From JBPOFM01 sp041391925 (GTDB lineage Bacteria; Bacteroidota; Bacteroidia; Flavobacteriales; Flavobacteriaceae): a stretch of 64,000 nucleotides of DNA. This document shows, piece by piece, positions 17,469 to 26,483 of this stretch. Every line of letters starts with the position of its first letter. The stretch's first letter is position 1. The position numbers were made by a program, and so were the translations under genes. The stretch covers positions 62,001-126,000 of the forward strand of contig JAWKNA010000011.1 of assembly GCA_041391925.1 (NCBI GenBank), written 5' to 3'. A model generated the notes under the pieces. That model saw nothing but the letters and a program-made list of their open reading frames with translations. It searched no databases and was not told the origin of the DNA.

Positions 17469-19112
17469 TTATTGATTTTGTGCCATACTGACACCTTTTT
17501 TTTCTTTTTTGTAATTCAATGCTGCCTTAACGAATGCCACAAACAAAGGATGTGGATTAGCAACCGTACTTTTATACTCAGGATGGTACTGCACGCCGAC
17601 AAACCAATTGTGGTCTGGAATCTCAATGATTTCTACCAAATTCGTATCAGGATTTAAACCAGTGGCAATCATACCAGCCTCCTCAATCTGCTTTTTGTAG
17701 GCATTGTTGAATTCATAACGATGTCTATGACGTTCTTTGACTTGTGTGGTTCCATAAATGGTTTTGGCAACACTTCCTTCAGAGAGTTTACAGTCCCAGG
17801 CTCCAAGTCGCATCGTTCCACCTTTGTCGGTAATGGTCTTTTGAGATTCCATCAAATCAATGACCGGATTTGAAGTGGATTCGTTCATTTCTGTAGAGTT
17901 GGCATCTTTCAATCCCAATATATTTCGGCTATACTCAATGACCGCCATTTGCATTCCAAGGCAAATTCCAAAGAAGGGAATGTTATGTTCCCTGACATAC
18001 CTGACTGCTTCAATTTTGCCTTCAATACCACGTTCTCCAAAACCTGGGGCAACCAAAACACCATCCAAATGTGCCAATTTCATTGCTGCGTTCTTTTGCG
18101 TCATGGATTCTGAATGAATCGGTTCAACTTTTACCTTGACCTCATTCTCAGCGCCTGCATGTATGAATGCTTCCAAAATAGATTTGTAAGAATCCTGAAG
18201 CTCCACATATTTCCCAATCAATCCGATGGTGATGTCACCTTTTGGGTTTTTATGGCGTTGCAAAAATTGATTCCATTGCGTTAAATCGGGAGTATCACTT
18301 TGAAGATTTAATTTCTTAAGCACAACTTTATCCAAACCTTGTTGCAGCATTAGATTGGGCACATCATATATTGTGGAAGCATCTATGGACTGAATGACCG
18401 CTTCTTCACGAACATTGCAGAAGAGTGCCAATTTACGACGCAAATCTTCTGGCAATTCGTGCTCGGTACGGCACACCAAGACATCTGCCATCACTCCACT
18501 TTCCATCAAGGTTTTGACACTGTGTTGGGTTGGTTTTGTTTTTAACTCGCCTGCAGCCGATAAGTAAGGCACAAGCGTTAAATGGATAACTATTGCATTG
18601 TGCTCTCCCAAATCCCATTTGAGCTGACGTACCGCCTCAATATAAGGTAAGGACTCAATGTCACCAACGGTTCCTCCTATTTCGGTAATGACTATGTCAT
18701 AATCACCCGATTTACCTAGGATTTGTACTCTGTTTTTTATTTCGTCCGTAATATGGGGAATGACCTGTACAGTTTTGCCCAAAAATTCGCCACGACGTTC
18801 TTTTTCAATGACACTTTGATAGATGCGACCTGTGGTAACGTTGTTGGATTGGCTTGTTGGGACATTTAAAAAACGCTCGTAATGGCCCAAATCCAAATCC
18901 GTTTCGGCTCCATCATCCGTCACATAACATTCACCATGCTCATAAGGATTTAAAGTTCCGGGGTCAACATTGATGTAAGGATCGAGTTTTTGGATGGTCG
19001 TTCGGTAGCCTTGTGCCTGAAGCAATTTTGCCAAAGAAGCGGCAATGATGCCTTTACCAAGTGAGGATGTTACACCTCCAGTAACAAATATATATTTTGT
19101 GGTCGTGGTCAT
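17469..19112 (-). CDS. pyrG: CTP synthase
   Basis: A 547-residue cytoplasmic enzyme that aminates UTP to CTP with glutamine or ammonia. The synthetase domain opens with KYIFVTGGVTSSLGKG, a P-loop-like element, and includes DPYINVDPGTLNPYEHGE. The class I glutaminase domain from about residue 300 has the nucleophile in GICLGMQ and the His-Glu pair in YHPEYKS. A short basic extension after the glutaminase fold (KKEKKGVSMAQNQ) is normal variation. Position next to yidC on the same strand is common in flavobacteria. All catalytic parts are present. Confidence 0.97.
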   Translation of the reverse strand: MTTTTKYIFVTGGVTSSLGKGIIAASLAKLLQAQGYRTTIQKLDPYINVDPGTLNPYEHGECYVTDDGAETDLDLGHYERFLNVPTSQSNNVTTGRIYQSVIEKERRGEFLGKTVQVIPHITDEIKNRVQILGKSGDYDIVITEIGGTVGDIESLPYIEAVRQLKWDLGEHNAIVIHLTLVPYLSAAGELKTKPTQHSVKTLMESGVMADVLVCRTEHELPEDLRRKLALFCNVREEAVIQSIDASTIYDVPNLMLQQGLDKVVLKKLNLQSDTPDLTQWNQFLQRHKNPKGDITIGLIGKYVELQDSYKSILEAFIHAGAENEVKVKVEPIHSESMTQKNAAMKLAHLDGVLVAPGFGERGIEGKIEAVRYVREHNIPFFGICLGMQMAVIEYSRNILGLKDANSTEMNESTSNPVIDLMESQKTITDKGGTMRLGAWDCKLSEGSVAKTIYGTTQVKERHRHRYEFNNAYKKQIEEAGMIATGLNPDTNLVEIIEIPDHNWFVGVQYHPEYKSTVANPHPLFVAFVKAALNYKKEKKGVSMAQNQ

Positions 19113-19207
19113 GTTGCGTTGTTAAACGCAGGCAAATTTACAAAATTTATACAGAGTATTCGGTAATTGTTTTTAGTTATTTTACGAGTGATGATTACCT
19201 GAATTAC

Positions 19208-19238
19208 TTTGGTGAATGGCTTAATTTTGGTAAATTTA
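19208..19238 (+). promoter_or_regulatory. Bacteroidota-type promoter of the DinB-like gene
   Basis: TTTG at 19208-19211, a 19-base spacer, then TAAATTTA at 19231-19238, which matches TAnnTTTG in all but the last base. The start codon at 19256 would follow a leader of roughly 10 bases. This supports the internal ATG as the true start. Confidence 0.6.
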
Positions 19239-19255
19239 ATTTCAATATAAAAATC

Positions 19256-19738
19256 ATGAAATCACAATCCACAGAACTCTCCACCCGTTTCAGAGAAGTC
19301 ATTTTAGATGGCAAATGGATTGCCAACACTAATTTTAAAGACCAGCTTTCAGCTGTTTCCTGGGAACAAGCAACTACCAAAGTTGGCAATTTAAATTCTA
19401 TCGCTGTGCTGACGTTTCATATACATTATTACATTGCTGGTGTACTAAAGGTCCTGCAAGGTGGCACACTTGACATTAGCGACAAATTTAGCTTTGACAT
19501 GCAACCAATAATTTCACAGGATGAATGGGAATCATTGCAAAATCAACTGTGGAAGGACGCCGAACGGTTTTCGGAACTAGTTGCAGAATTACCCGATGAT
19601 AAATTAAATGGCGTATTTGTAGAAGAAACATACGGAACCTATCTCCGAAATATCGATGGGATGATTGAGCATGCCTATTATCATCTGGGACAGATTGTCT
19701 TAATCAAAAAATTATTGCTAGAAAAAAGTTCTATTTAG
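19256..19738 (+). CDS. DinB-family (DUF1572-like) four-helix protein
   Basis: A 160-residue cytoplasmic protein of the DinB/YfiT four-helix bundle type. Three metal-site histidines are expected; candidates are visible in TFHIHYYIAGV (helix 2) and in IEHAYYHLGQIVL near the C-terminus. The family includes bacillithiol S-transferases and other thiol-dependent enzymes. That fits with bshC about 10 kb away, but no specific activity can be assigned. I started at the ATG 11 bases after the predicted transcription start, because the longer frame runs back into the pyrG promoter region. Its 3' end overlaps the convergent DUF3820 gene by 8 bp. Confidence 0.8.
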   Translation: MKSQSTELSTRFREVILDGKWIANTNFKDQLSAVSWEQATTKVGNLNSIAVLTFHIHYYIAGVLKVLQGGTLDISDKFSFDMQPIISQDEWESLQNQLWKDAERFSELVAELPDDKLNGVFVEETYGTYLRNIDGMIEHAYYHLGQIVLIKKLLLEKSSI

Positions 19739-19961
19739 GATAACGCTTTTTAACTTCATACACTAATTCCTCCAGACCATTCAGTTTTATTTCATACATC
19801 TGCTGCATCATGATGCCCAATTGCCCTTTTGGAAAACCTTTGCCTTGGTACCAGACATAGTAATATTCTGGAATATCGATAAGGTAATTGTCTTTATATT
19901 TGCCAAATGGCATTTTAAAGTTTGCCAGCTTTATCAGAAACTCTTTATCGGGCTCAAGCAT
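19731..19961 (-). CDS. DUF3820 family small protein
   Basis: A 76-residue soluble protein with the family pattern MPFGKYKDNYLIDIPEYYYVWY followed by GFPKGQLG. This compact GK-x-[KR]-G-x-x-[LI]-x-D-[IL]-P motif is shared with putative nucleic-acid-associated proteins and with the C-terminal extension of some DEDD exonucleases. The exonuclease at 52883 in this window has the related string FSFGKHKGKKVEDVLNEEPGYFGW. No function is proven. It starts directly after the DUF922 stop codon and overlaps the DinB-like gene on the other strand. Confidence 0.82.
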   Translation of the reverse strand: MLEPDKEFLIKLANFKMPFGKYKDNYLIDIPEYYYVWYQGKGFPKGQLGIMMQQMYEIKLNGLEELVYEVKKRYPK

Positions 19962-20510
19962 TCAGTCTTTTGATTTGTATGCTTCCAATTTAGCAAGTTC
20001 TTGCTTCACGTAGATATTCCATTTTACTTGAAACTCCCTGTTCACTGAATTGTCACTTTCTTTGTCATAACGATTTTGTGTAGCTGCCAATTCCTTGTTG
20101 ATTTTTTCGTGAAGATTACGAAGCTGGAACTTAATATTATCATTCACTTTTAGATATGAAATTTGCTTTCTGAACTTTCGCGCATAAAGTTCTGTAATAT
20201 CAAAATGCAATTGTTCGTGCGCTAAGATGTGGTCATCACCTTCTTCCTTGATGTACCAGGATTTATTCGGATAAAAATGCGCAAAAACTTTTGTATCAAA
20301 ACCCACCACATGTGTGTCGGTTTCTTTCACTGAAAATTCAAAGGTGATGCCGGAAGCTGTTACGGCAACCGCAGACAAATCAGTTCTTGGTGTTCCCTTG
20401 AATTGACTCCAACTCAATTTGATAGTGTCGCGCCAAGAAATGACCTCATCATTGATAGGTGTAACCATCAAGAATGAAACACAAATAGCAATGAGACTTT
20501 TATAAAACAT
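19962..20510 (-). CDS. DUF922-type exported putative zinc peptidase
   Basis: A 182-residue protein with an N-terminal hydrophobic export segment (MFYKSLIAICVSFLMVTP). The HExxH zinc motif is His98-Glu99-x2-His102 (LAHEQLHFD), with the acidic residue two places on. This agrees with the DUF922 group of predicted secreted Zn-dependent proteases. Sequence around it (LSWSQFKGTPR, then SVKETDTHVVGFDTKVFAHFYPNKSW) fits the same group. The chosen ATG overlaps the OsmC stop codon by one base (TAATG). A TTG three codons upstream is the only alternative. Activity is predicted, not known. Confidence 0.82.
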   Translation of the reverse strand: MFYKSLIAICVSFLMVTPINDEVISWRDTIKLSWSQFKGTPRTDLSAVAVTASGITFEFSVKETDTHVVGFDTKVFAHFYPNKSWYIKEEGDDHILAHEQLHFDITELYARKFRKQISYLKVNDNIKFQLRNLHEKINKELAATQNRYDKESDNSVNREFQVKWNIYVKQELAKLEAYKSKD

Positions 20511-20911
20511 TAGTGCCAATTAAAAACAATTTCCCTTTCGATATCGGGATGCAGACTGTAATGGACTGGACAGGTATTTGCGGTTCGCTCTAAAATAGTG
20601 CGTGATTTGTCATCCACTTTAAAGGGCAACTCAAAAATGACTTCAATTCTGGAAATCCGTCTTGGGTCAGCGGCCATAATTTTATTCACAGAGGCTGTAG
20701 TGCCCTTCATATCAATGCCAATATCTCGTGCCTTGATACCCATAACGGTCATCATACACGTCGCCAAACCAGTCGCAACCGTATCTGTAGGAGAGAACGC
20801 TTCCCCTTTGCCATTATTGTCCAATGGTGCATCGGTAATAAAGGTATTGCCTGATTGTAAATGGGTACACTCAGTGCGTAAATCTCCAAGATAGGTTACT
20901 TTTGAGGTCAT
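20510..20911 (-). CDS. OsmC/Ohr-family peroxide-handling protein
   Basis: A 133-residue cytoplasmic protein with the two redox cysteines of the family: Cys52 in ATCMMTVMGIKARD and Cys114 in RTANTCPVHYSL. These proteins reduce organic hydroperoxides, usually with a lipoylated or low-molecular-weight thiol partner. The short length and the NTCPVHYSL end place it in the YhfA-like branch of OsmC more than classical Ohr. The ATG overlaps the TGA of the upstream LysM gene (ATGA), and the stop overlaps the DUF922 start. It is thus the middle gene of a tightly coupled set. Confidence 0.9.
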   Translation of the reverse strand: MTSKVTYLGDLRTECTHLQSGNTFITDAPLDNNGKGEAFSPTDTVATGLATCMMTVMGIKARDIGIDMKGTTASVNKIMAADPRRISRIEVIFELPFKVDDKSRTILERTANTCPVHYSLHPDIEREIVFNWH

Positions 20912-22821
20912 CGTTTTGCTTCTTCTATGGTCAACTCTGGTGTGTATTGCAAGATATAGACCGATTCGTTATAATAGCCACCAGAGAGTTGTTTTGCGTA
21001 TCGGAATTTATTCTCGATATATTCGGTTTCAACATCATTAGAAGAGGCTTGGTACAAATCTTCATTTGATGCCAATCGCAATAAGACATCCAAGGTCAAA
21101 TCAAAGCCACGAACCGCATATTTGTTGGGGTCGATGCCATATTCTTTTTTGTACAACTTCACAAAACCGTTTGGTTTATCAGAATTTAATGGTTTGTTCA
21201 CCGATGGGTAATGAAATTTTAAATTGCTCAAATGAAAATTGGATAGATGCTCGTAATCGAAGGCATCTCCTTTATTGGTTGTTACCAAAATCAATTCTTT
21301 TTCTTTTGTGGTCATACTATTGAGCGAACTCAGCACATTTAGCACCAAACCAGCATTATTAGTTTCCAAAAAGACATAATTCTTTCCACTTTTAAAGGCT
21401 GCTGTCAAATCGGATGCACTGACATAAAACGCTTCCTTACCTTCCTTATTTTTCTTTGAAAAGACTTGTGTTGCACTTGGTATTTCAGACTTAATGTGAT
21501 TGCTAATGTTCCTGCTTGCTGTATCTGAAACGACCACCACATTGCTACGAAGCGAATCCGATTTTACATAGTTAATCATCGCATTTTCCAAATAACTATC
21601 AGACGGAATGGTTTGAAATACGTTTTCATAAAGATTGATTGGTTTCATCAAGGGAGAGACTACAGGAATATTATCGCGTCTTAGTTCTGAGGCTATTCTA
21701 TCAAAATGAGTAGCCAAAATAGGTCCTATGACAGCATCGTAATCTGAAAAGTCATTTTTTGATAGAATATTTGATATTTCAGCCGTTTGATTTTGTGTGT
21801 CAAAAACTTTCAAATTAGTGGAAATACCCAATTGTCTGGCGGAATCCAAAGCCATTTTCACTCCAGAATAAAAATCGAGCGTCACAGAAATCAATCTGTC
21901 TTTTTTCATGATATCCTTTGCTTCCTGTACAGAATCAACATCAATCCTGTCCAATCTAAATGGCAGTAGCATGGCAATGCGTTTCGTTTTTAGATTTTTG
22001 AGTGATTTGGTAAGGTTGCTACTTTCAACCTCTCCCTCAACCGTCCCTACAGTCACGTTGCCTGGAACTTTTAAGACCATGCCTTCCTTGAGACCCGATT
22101 CTTTCAATTCTGGGTTTAAGCCTTCCAATTGTTCTTGGGTTAAGCCTAGTTTCACTTTCAGACGATAAAACCCTTCTTTTGGCAATACTTCATAATAGTT
22201 ATAATTGGCATCTGTCACTTTCTCTTGATTGGTTTCCAGATTGGGCACATTGACTTCTTCACCAGGTTGTAATACCTCTGGCATGTTTGGGTTCAATGCT
22301 TCAAGTTCTGGAACTGTCAATCCAAATTTGTATGCGATGCGCCATTTGCCTTCTTTTGGTTGAACTTTATATGTCTTTACAGCATTGGTTGGAGTGGTTT
22401 TGTTAATAACTGTTTTATACCTTGGAATCCGTATTTTATCTCCTTTTTTAAGGTTTTCTGAATACAATTGTTTGTTGTGTTCTTTAATATCCGCAATCTC
22501 CACGTGATATTCTTTGGCGATACTGTAAAGCGTTTCCTTGCGTTTTACCTTATGGGTATCATAACCATTCAATTCCCTGATTTCTGTTGGCACATCTTTA
22601 GAAAACGAGCCAGCTTTTGGCAGAATCAAGACATCGTCGATATTCAATTTTTTCTTTGCGTCGGGATTCAGGGTGTAAATATCGGAAATAGTCACTTGGT
22701 ATTGGCGAGCAATACTTTCCACAGTGTCGCCTTGCTTTACCTTATGTGTCCTGTAATTTTGCGAAAATGCAAGACTTTGGCAAGATAGAATTATGATGAT
22801 GATTAGAAGACGTTTTTTCAT
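20908..22821 (-). CDS. Exported protein with four LysM repeats fused to a periplasmic-binding-protein-like domain
   Basis: A 637-residue protein: signal peptide 1-20 (LAFSQ), then four LysM-type repeats at about 23-70, 87-135, 147-193 and 205-252. The first two have clear H-x-VK-x-G/K-[DE]-T-x-x-SIA openings; the third and fourth are divergent, with PKEG in place of the usual turn. From about residue 275 a type 1 periplasmic-binding-like fold begins (RIAMLLPFRLDRID) and runs to the end. LysM domains bind peptidoglycan, and the C-terminal domain resembles LpoA/ABC ligand-binding proteins. A role in envelope assembly is plausible. It lies upstream of osmC with overlapping codons. Confidence 0.87.
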   Translation of the reverse strand: MKKRLLIIIIILSCQSLAFSQNYRTHKVKQGDTVESIARQYQVTISDIYTLNPDAKKKLNIDDVLILPKAGSFSKDVPTEIRELNGYDTHKVKRKETLYSIAKEYHVEIADIKEHNKQLYSENLKKGDKIRIPRYKTVINKTTPTNAVKTYKVQPKEGKWRIAYKFGLTVPELEALNPNMPEVLQPGEEVNVPNLETNQEKVTDANYNYYEVLPKEGFYRLKVKLGLTQEQLEGLNPELKESGLKEGMVLKVPGNVTVGTVEGEVESSNLTKSLKNLKTKRIAMLLPFRLDRIDVDSVQEAKDIMKKDRLISVTLDFYSGVKMALDSARQLGISTNLKVFDTQNQTAEISNILSKNDFSDYDAVIGPILATHFDRIASELRRDNIPVVSPLMKPINLYENVFQTIPSDSYLENAMINYVKSDSLRSNVVVVSDTASRNISNHIKSEIPSATQVFSKKNKEGKEAFYVSASDLTAAFKSGKNYVFLETNNAGLVLNVLSSLNSMTTKEKELILVTTNKGDAFDYEHLSNFHLSNLKFHYPSVNKPLNSDKPNGFVKLYKKEYGIDPNKYAVRGFDLTLDVLLRLASNEDLYQASSNDVETEYIENKFRYAKQLSGGYYNESVYILQYTPELTIEEAKR

Positions 22822-22874
22822 AGATTAATTGTTGTTGTCTCACAGCTGACTGTTAGTGCCAACTGCTTACTTTT

Positions 22875-24410
22875 TCATTCCCATTCAATGGTTGCAGGCG
22901 GTTTTGAGCTTATGTCATACACTACTCTATTAACGCCTTTTACTTTATTTATTATTTCGTTTGAGGTTTTTTGCAAAAACTCATAAGGTAAATTGACCCA
23001 ATCTGCGGTCATTCCGTCGGTGCTTTCCACGGCACGCAATGCCACACATTTTTCGTAGGTTCGCTCATCGCCCATCACTCCTACACTGTTCACAGGCAAT
23101 AAGATGGCGCCTGCCTGCCATACTTTATCATACAGATTCCATTCTCGTAAGTTATTGATAAAGACTGCATCTACCTCCTGTAAGATACGAACTTTTTCGG
23201 CTGTAATGTCACCTAAAATTCGAATTGCCAATCCAGGTCCTGGAAATGGATGTCTTCCCAATAAATTCGAGTCCATTCCCATGGTGGCTCCTACTCTACG
23301 CACCTCATCCTTAAACAAGGCTTTCAAAGGTTCCACAATTTTAAGTTTCATGAAATCTGGTAAACCTCCAACATTATGATGACTTTTGATGGTCGCACTC
23401 GGACCGCCTGTTGCCGACACACTTTCTATCACATCTGGATAAATAGTGCCTTGCGCCAACCACTTGACGTCCTTGATTTGGTGTGCTTCATCATCAAATA
23501 CTTCAATGAACACACGACCTATCGCTTTTCGTTTGAGTTCTGGGTCGTTCAGTCCAGCCAATGCATCCAAAAAACGTGCCGAAGCGTCCACGCCTTTTAC
23601 ATTGAGTCCCATGCCCTCATATTGCGCAAGGACACTTTCAAATTCGTTTTTGCGTAACAAACCATTGTTGACAAAAATGCAATAGAGGTTTTTCCCAATG
23701 GCTTTGTGCAACAAAATAGCAGCCACAGACGAATCCACGCCTCCCGAAAGACCAAGAACGACTTTATCACTTCCAACTTTTTCTTGTAATGCTTCCACCG
23801 TTTCTTCCACAAAAGACTGTGGTGTCCAGTCCTGATTGACTTTTGCAATGTGCACCAAGAAATTCTCCAGCAGTTGTTTCCCATCTGTGGAATGATAGAC
23901 TTCTGGATGGAATTGAATTCCATACGTCATTTCGCCTTCAATGGCATAGGCCGCATTTTCAACGTCCTTTGTACTGGCAATTAAAATGCCATTGGTTGGC
24001 AATTTCTTAATCGTATCGCTGTGGCTCATCCATACTTGGCTTCCGGCATCAATATGATTGAACAATGGTTCTTTCACCTTAATGTAAGATAAATTGGCCC
24101 TACCATATTCTCTCGTATTGGAAGCCTCCACTTTTCCGCCAGAAAAATGTGCCAAATATTGTGCACCATAACAGACCGCCAACAACGGTTTTTTACCTCG
24201 GATGTTTGACAAATCAGGATGTGGTGAATTCTCGGCACGAACCGAAAATGGACTTCCTGATAAAATGACGGCTTTAAAACTGTCGGTTTCGGTTGGGATT
24301 TTGTTGTATGGATGAATTTCGCAATAAATGTTGAGTTCTCGGACTCTTCGGGCAATCAATTGTGTGTATTGCGACCCGAAATCTAAAATTAGGACTTTGT
24401 TGTGTTGCAT
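22875..24410 (-). CDS. guaA: GMP synthase (glutamine-hydrolysing)
   Basis: A 511-residue cytoplasmic enzyme that converts XMP to GMP. The glutaminase part has DFGSQYTQLIARR, the nucleophile Cys in AVCYGAQYLAHF, and IQFHPEVYHS. The ATP-pyrophosphatase part has the PP-loop GLSGGVDSS. The dimerisation domain ends in KPPATIEWE, the conserved family C-terminus. The ATG used here begins MQHNKVLILDFGSQ; a TTG two codons upstream is not needed. It diverges from the TPR regulator gene at 24600 with 189 bp between them. All catalytic motifs are intact. Confidence 0.97.
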   Translation of the reverse strand: MQHNKVLILDFGSQYTQLIARRVRELNIYCEIHPYNKIPTETDSFKAVILSGSPFSVRAENSPHPDLSNIRGKKPLLAVCYGAQYLAHFSGGKVEASNTREYGRANLSYIKVKEPLFNHIDAGSQVWMSHSDTIKKLPTNGILIASTKDVENAAYAIEGEMTYGIQFHPEVYHSTDGKQLLENFLVHIAKVNQDWTPQSFVEETVEALQEKVGSDKVVLGLSGGVDSSVAAILLHKAIGKNLYCIFVNNGLLRKNEFESVLAQYEGMGLNVKGVDASARFLDALAGLNDPELKRKAIGRVFIEVFDDEAHQIKDVKWLAQGTIYPDVIESVSATGGPSATIKSHHNVGGLPDFMKLKIVEPLKALFKDEVRRVGATMGMDSNLLGRHPFPGPGLAIRILGDITAEKVRILQEVDAVFINNLREWNLYDKVWQAGAILLPVNSVGVMGDERTYEKCVALRAVESTDGMTADWVNLPYEFLQKTSNEIINKVKGVNRVVYDISSKPPATIEWE

Positions 24411-24511
24411 GTGCAAAAATAAGGATTGATTTTTTATTGGCTGTTTTCAGTTTACACTTTTTTGAATATTTTTTAGCCAATCAAAACCTTCCGGACAAGT
24501 AATTTTGAGCC

Positions 24512-24530
24512 TGTACCCCTTTTGTCCTAC
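24512..24530 (+). promoter_or_regulatory. Candidate operator TGTACCCCTTTTGT upstream of the TPR/HTH regulator
   Basis: The 14-base string TGTACCCCTTTTGT, continuing with CCTAC, lies 70 bases before the regulator start. It sits directly before TAAATTTT (24532-24539), which resembles the -7 promoter element. The same 14 bases occur upstream of the secreted operon at 29836. Direct repetition of TACCCC-like halves about 11 bases apart suggests a protein-binding site on one face of the helix. Confidence 0.5.
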
Positions 24531-24599
24531 CTAAATTTTTATAACTCTAATTTTTAACAATATCTTTATAAGACAGTACACTATTTTTAATCAACCATA

Positions 24600-26462
24600 A
24601 TGAAATACTTGAGTATATTTTTCTTTTGTATGTTTTGTGTCAATCTTCATTCACAAAATACAGAATTAATCGACAGTTTAAAGACCGAATTAAAGAGAAC
24701 CCACCGTGATGATTCCATTAAAGTTGCCATTTTAAGCACCCTTCATGAGAAACTTATGTTTTCCAATCCTGATGAAGCGTTAGGGTATGCACATGAAGAG
24801 CTGAAGGTCTCAAAAAAAATAGATTTTAAAAAAGGAATCGGCAGTGGGAATATGCATATCGGCAATTATTTCAGCAACAGAAATGAAAATGATTCTGCCC
24901 TGTATTATTATTATTTGGCTAAAAAACAATTTAAGGAAATCCATAGCACTAGAGGTCTTATATTCATAAACCATTCATTGTCCAGTATTTTAGCCGCAAA
25001 AGGCGACTTACGTAAAGCTATTGCAGTTACTGAAGAAACGCTGGACTTAATTAAAACACACGAACCTGAAGGTGATTTAAAAACCAAATTCATTGGCGGA
25101 GAACACACTGCGCTGGCCAATATCTATATCGAAAAAGGAAGCTACAAACTGGCATTGATTGAGGCATTCAAAGCTTTAAAATGTTTTAATGCGATACACC
25201 ATCAATCTAGAACAGCGGATGTTCTAAAACAAATAGGAGATATTGAGTCCGGTTTGGAAAATTATGATAATGCCATCTCGTACTTCAAGCAAGCCATCGA
25301 AATTTATAATCAACTTGGTGATAAAATCTATTTGGCCTATGCCTATAATTCGCTTGGAATAAGCTATCAGGATTTAAAGGATTATAAAAACGCCCGAATC
25401 TCCTATAATTTGGCCAAAGATTACGCAACGGACGTTGGCGATAAATTATCTCTATCCAATGTCCTGCACGATTTGGCCGAATTGGAAATAAAAGATAAAA
25501 ATTATCCAAAAGCGAAACAGTTGTTAAACGAAGCTAAAACCCTAGCCGAAGAAGAGGATTTACAAATCAGTTTAGCCAACGTTTATGATGGATTGTCACA
25601 AATTGATTTTTACTCACATAATTTGACAGAATCCCTGCATAAGAATGATATGGCTATTGAACTTTCAAAAAAAAATGGCCTATTGCCCCATTTACAAAAT
25701 CTGTACAGTTTTAGGTCAGACATATTACAAAAGCTAAATCAACATGATGAAGCGATACACTATCTGAAAGCATCCCAAACCATCAAAGATAGCTTGTTTT
25801 CGAGCAAAAAAATCCAACAAATAGAAGAACTAAAAACACTGTATGACATTGAGAAAAAAGAGCAGGAAATAAAAAACCAGAAAAACAAAATTGCCCTTTT
25901 GCAAGTAAAAGACAAAATAAGCAAACAGCAACTTATGCTTTTGGGAGCAGGACTTTTGCTTGCCTTGATTGGGCTCTATGCCTTTTTTCAAAAAAGTAAA
26001 CGACACAAACTGGAAAGAGAAAAGGCCGAAGTTGATTTAGAATATAAAACCAAGGAACTGACCATCCACGCATTGCATCTTGCAAAAAAGAACGAAGTAT
26101 TGAACGATTTAAAACAAAAAGCCAAAGTCTTAAAAGCGGATGCCAATGCCGATCCCGGTTATCAAATGTTGATACAAACCATCAACTTTGATTTACAGGA
26201 TGACAATAACTGGGAAAAATTTTCTCGCTATTTTGAAGAAGTCCATAAAGATTTCAATACTAAAGCAAGGCAACAATTTCCAAACATTACCACCAATGAT
26301 TTGCGTTTAATGGCGCTTCTCAAAATGAATCTTTCCTCTAAAGAAATTGCCAATATATTAAACATTTCCAGTGATGGGATTAAAAAAGCAAGACAGCGAC
26401 TACGTAAAAAAATGGGCATTGATTCCGATGAATCGTTGGAAGCTATTGTAATTTCAATTTAA
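24600..26462 (+). CDS. Membrane-anchored TPR sensor with C-terminal LuxR-like HTH
   Basis: A 620-residue protein of a class common in Bacteroidota. A signal peptide (1-19, VNLHSQ) leads into at least six tetratricopeptide repeats (about 30-400), then a coiled segment, one membrane helix near 443-463 (LLGAGLLLALIGLYAFF), a cytoplasmic coiled coil, and an HTH of LuxR/GerE type at 560-612 (TTNDLRLMALLKMNLSSKEIANILNIS). The layout implies an envelope-side TPR sensor and a cytoplasmic DNA-binding end. It converges on the operon that ends at 26484, with 21 bp between stops. It shares an upstream sequence element with that operon, so it is the obvious candidate regulator of it. Confidence 0.85.
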   Translation: MKYLSIFFFCMFCVNLHSQNTELIDSLKTELKRTHRDDSIKVAILSTLHEKLMFSNPDEALGYAHEELKVSKKIDFKKGIGSGNMHIGNYFSNRNENDSALYYYYLAKKQFKEIHSTRGLIFINHSLSSILAAKGDLRKAIAVTEETLDLIKTHEPEGDLKTKFIGGEHTALANIYIEKGSYKLALIEAFKALKCFNAIHHQSRTADVLKQIGDIESGLENYDNAISYFKQAIEIYNQLGDKIYLAYAYNSLGISYQDLKDYKNARISYNLAKDYATDVGDKLSLSNVLHDLAELEIKDKNYPKAKQLLNEAKTLAEEEDLQISLANVYDGLSQIDFYSHNLTESLHKNDMAIELSKKNGLLPHLQNLYSFRSDILQKLNQHDEAIHYLKASQTIKDSLFSSKKIQQIEELKTLYDIEKKEQEIKNQKNKIALLQVKDKISKQQLMLLGAGLLLALIGLYAFFQKSKRHKLEREKAEVDLEYKTKELTIHALHLAKKNEVLNDLKQKAKVLKADANADPGYQMLIQTINFDLQDDNNWEKFSRYFEEVHKDFNTKARQQFPNITTNDLRLMALLKMNLSSKEIANILNISSDGIKKARQRLRKKMGIDSDESLEAIVISI

Positions 26463-26483
26463 AATTACATCACAAAACCTGCT

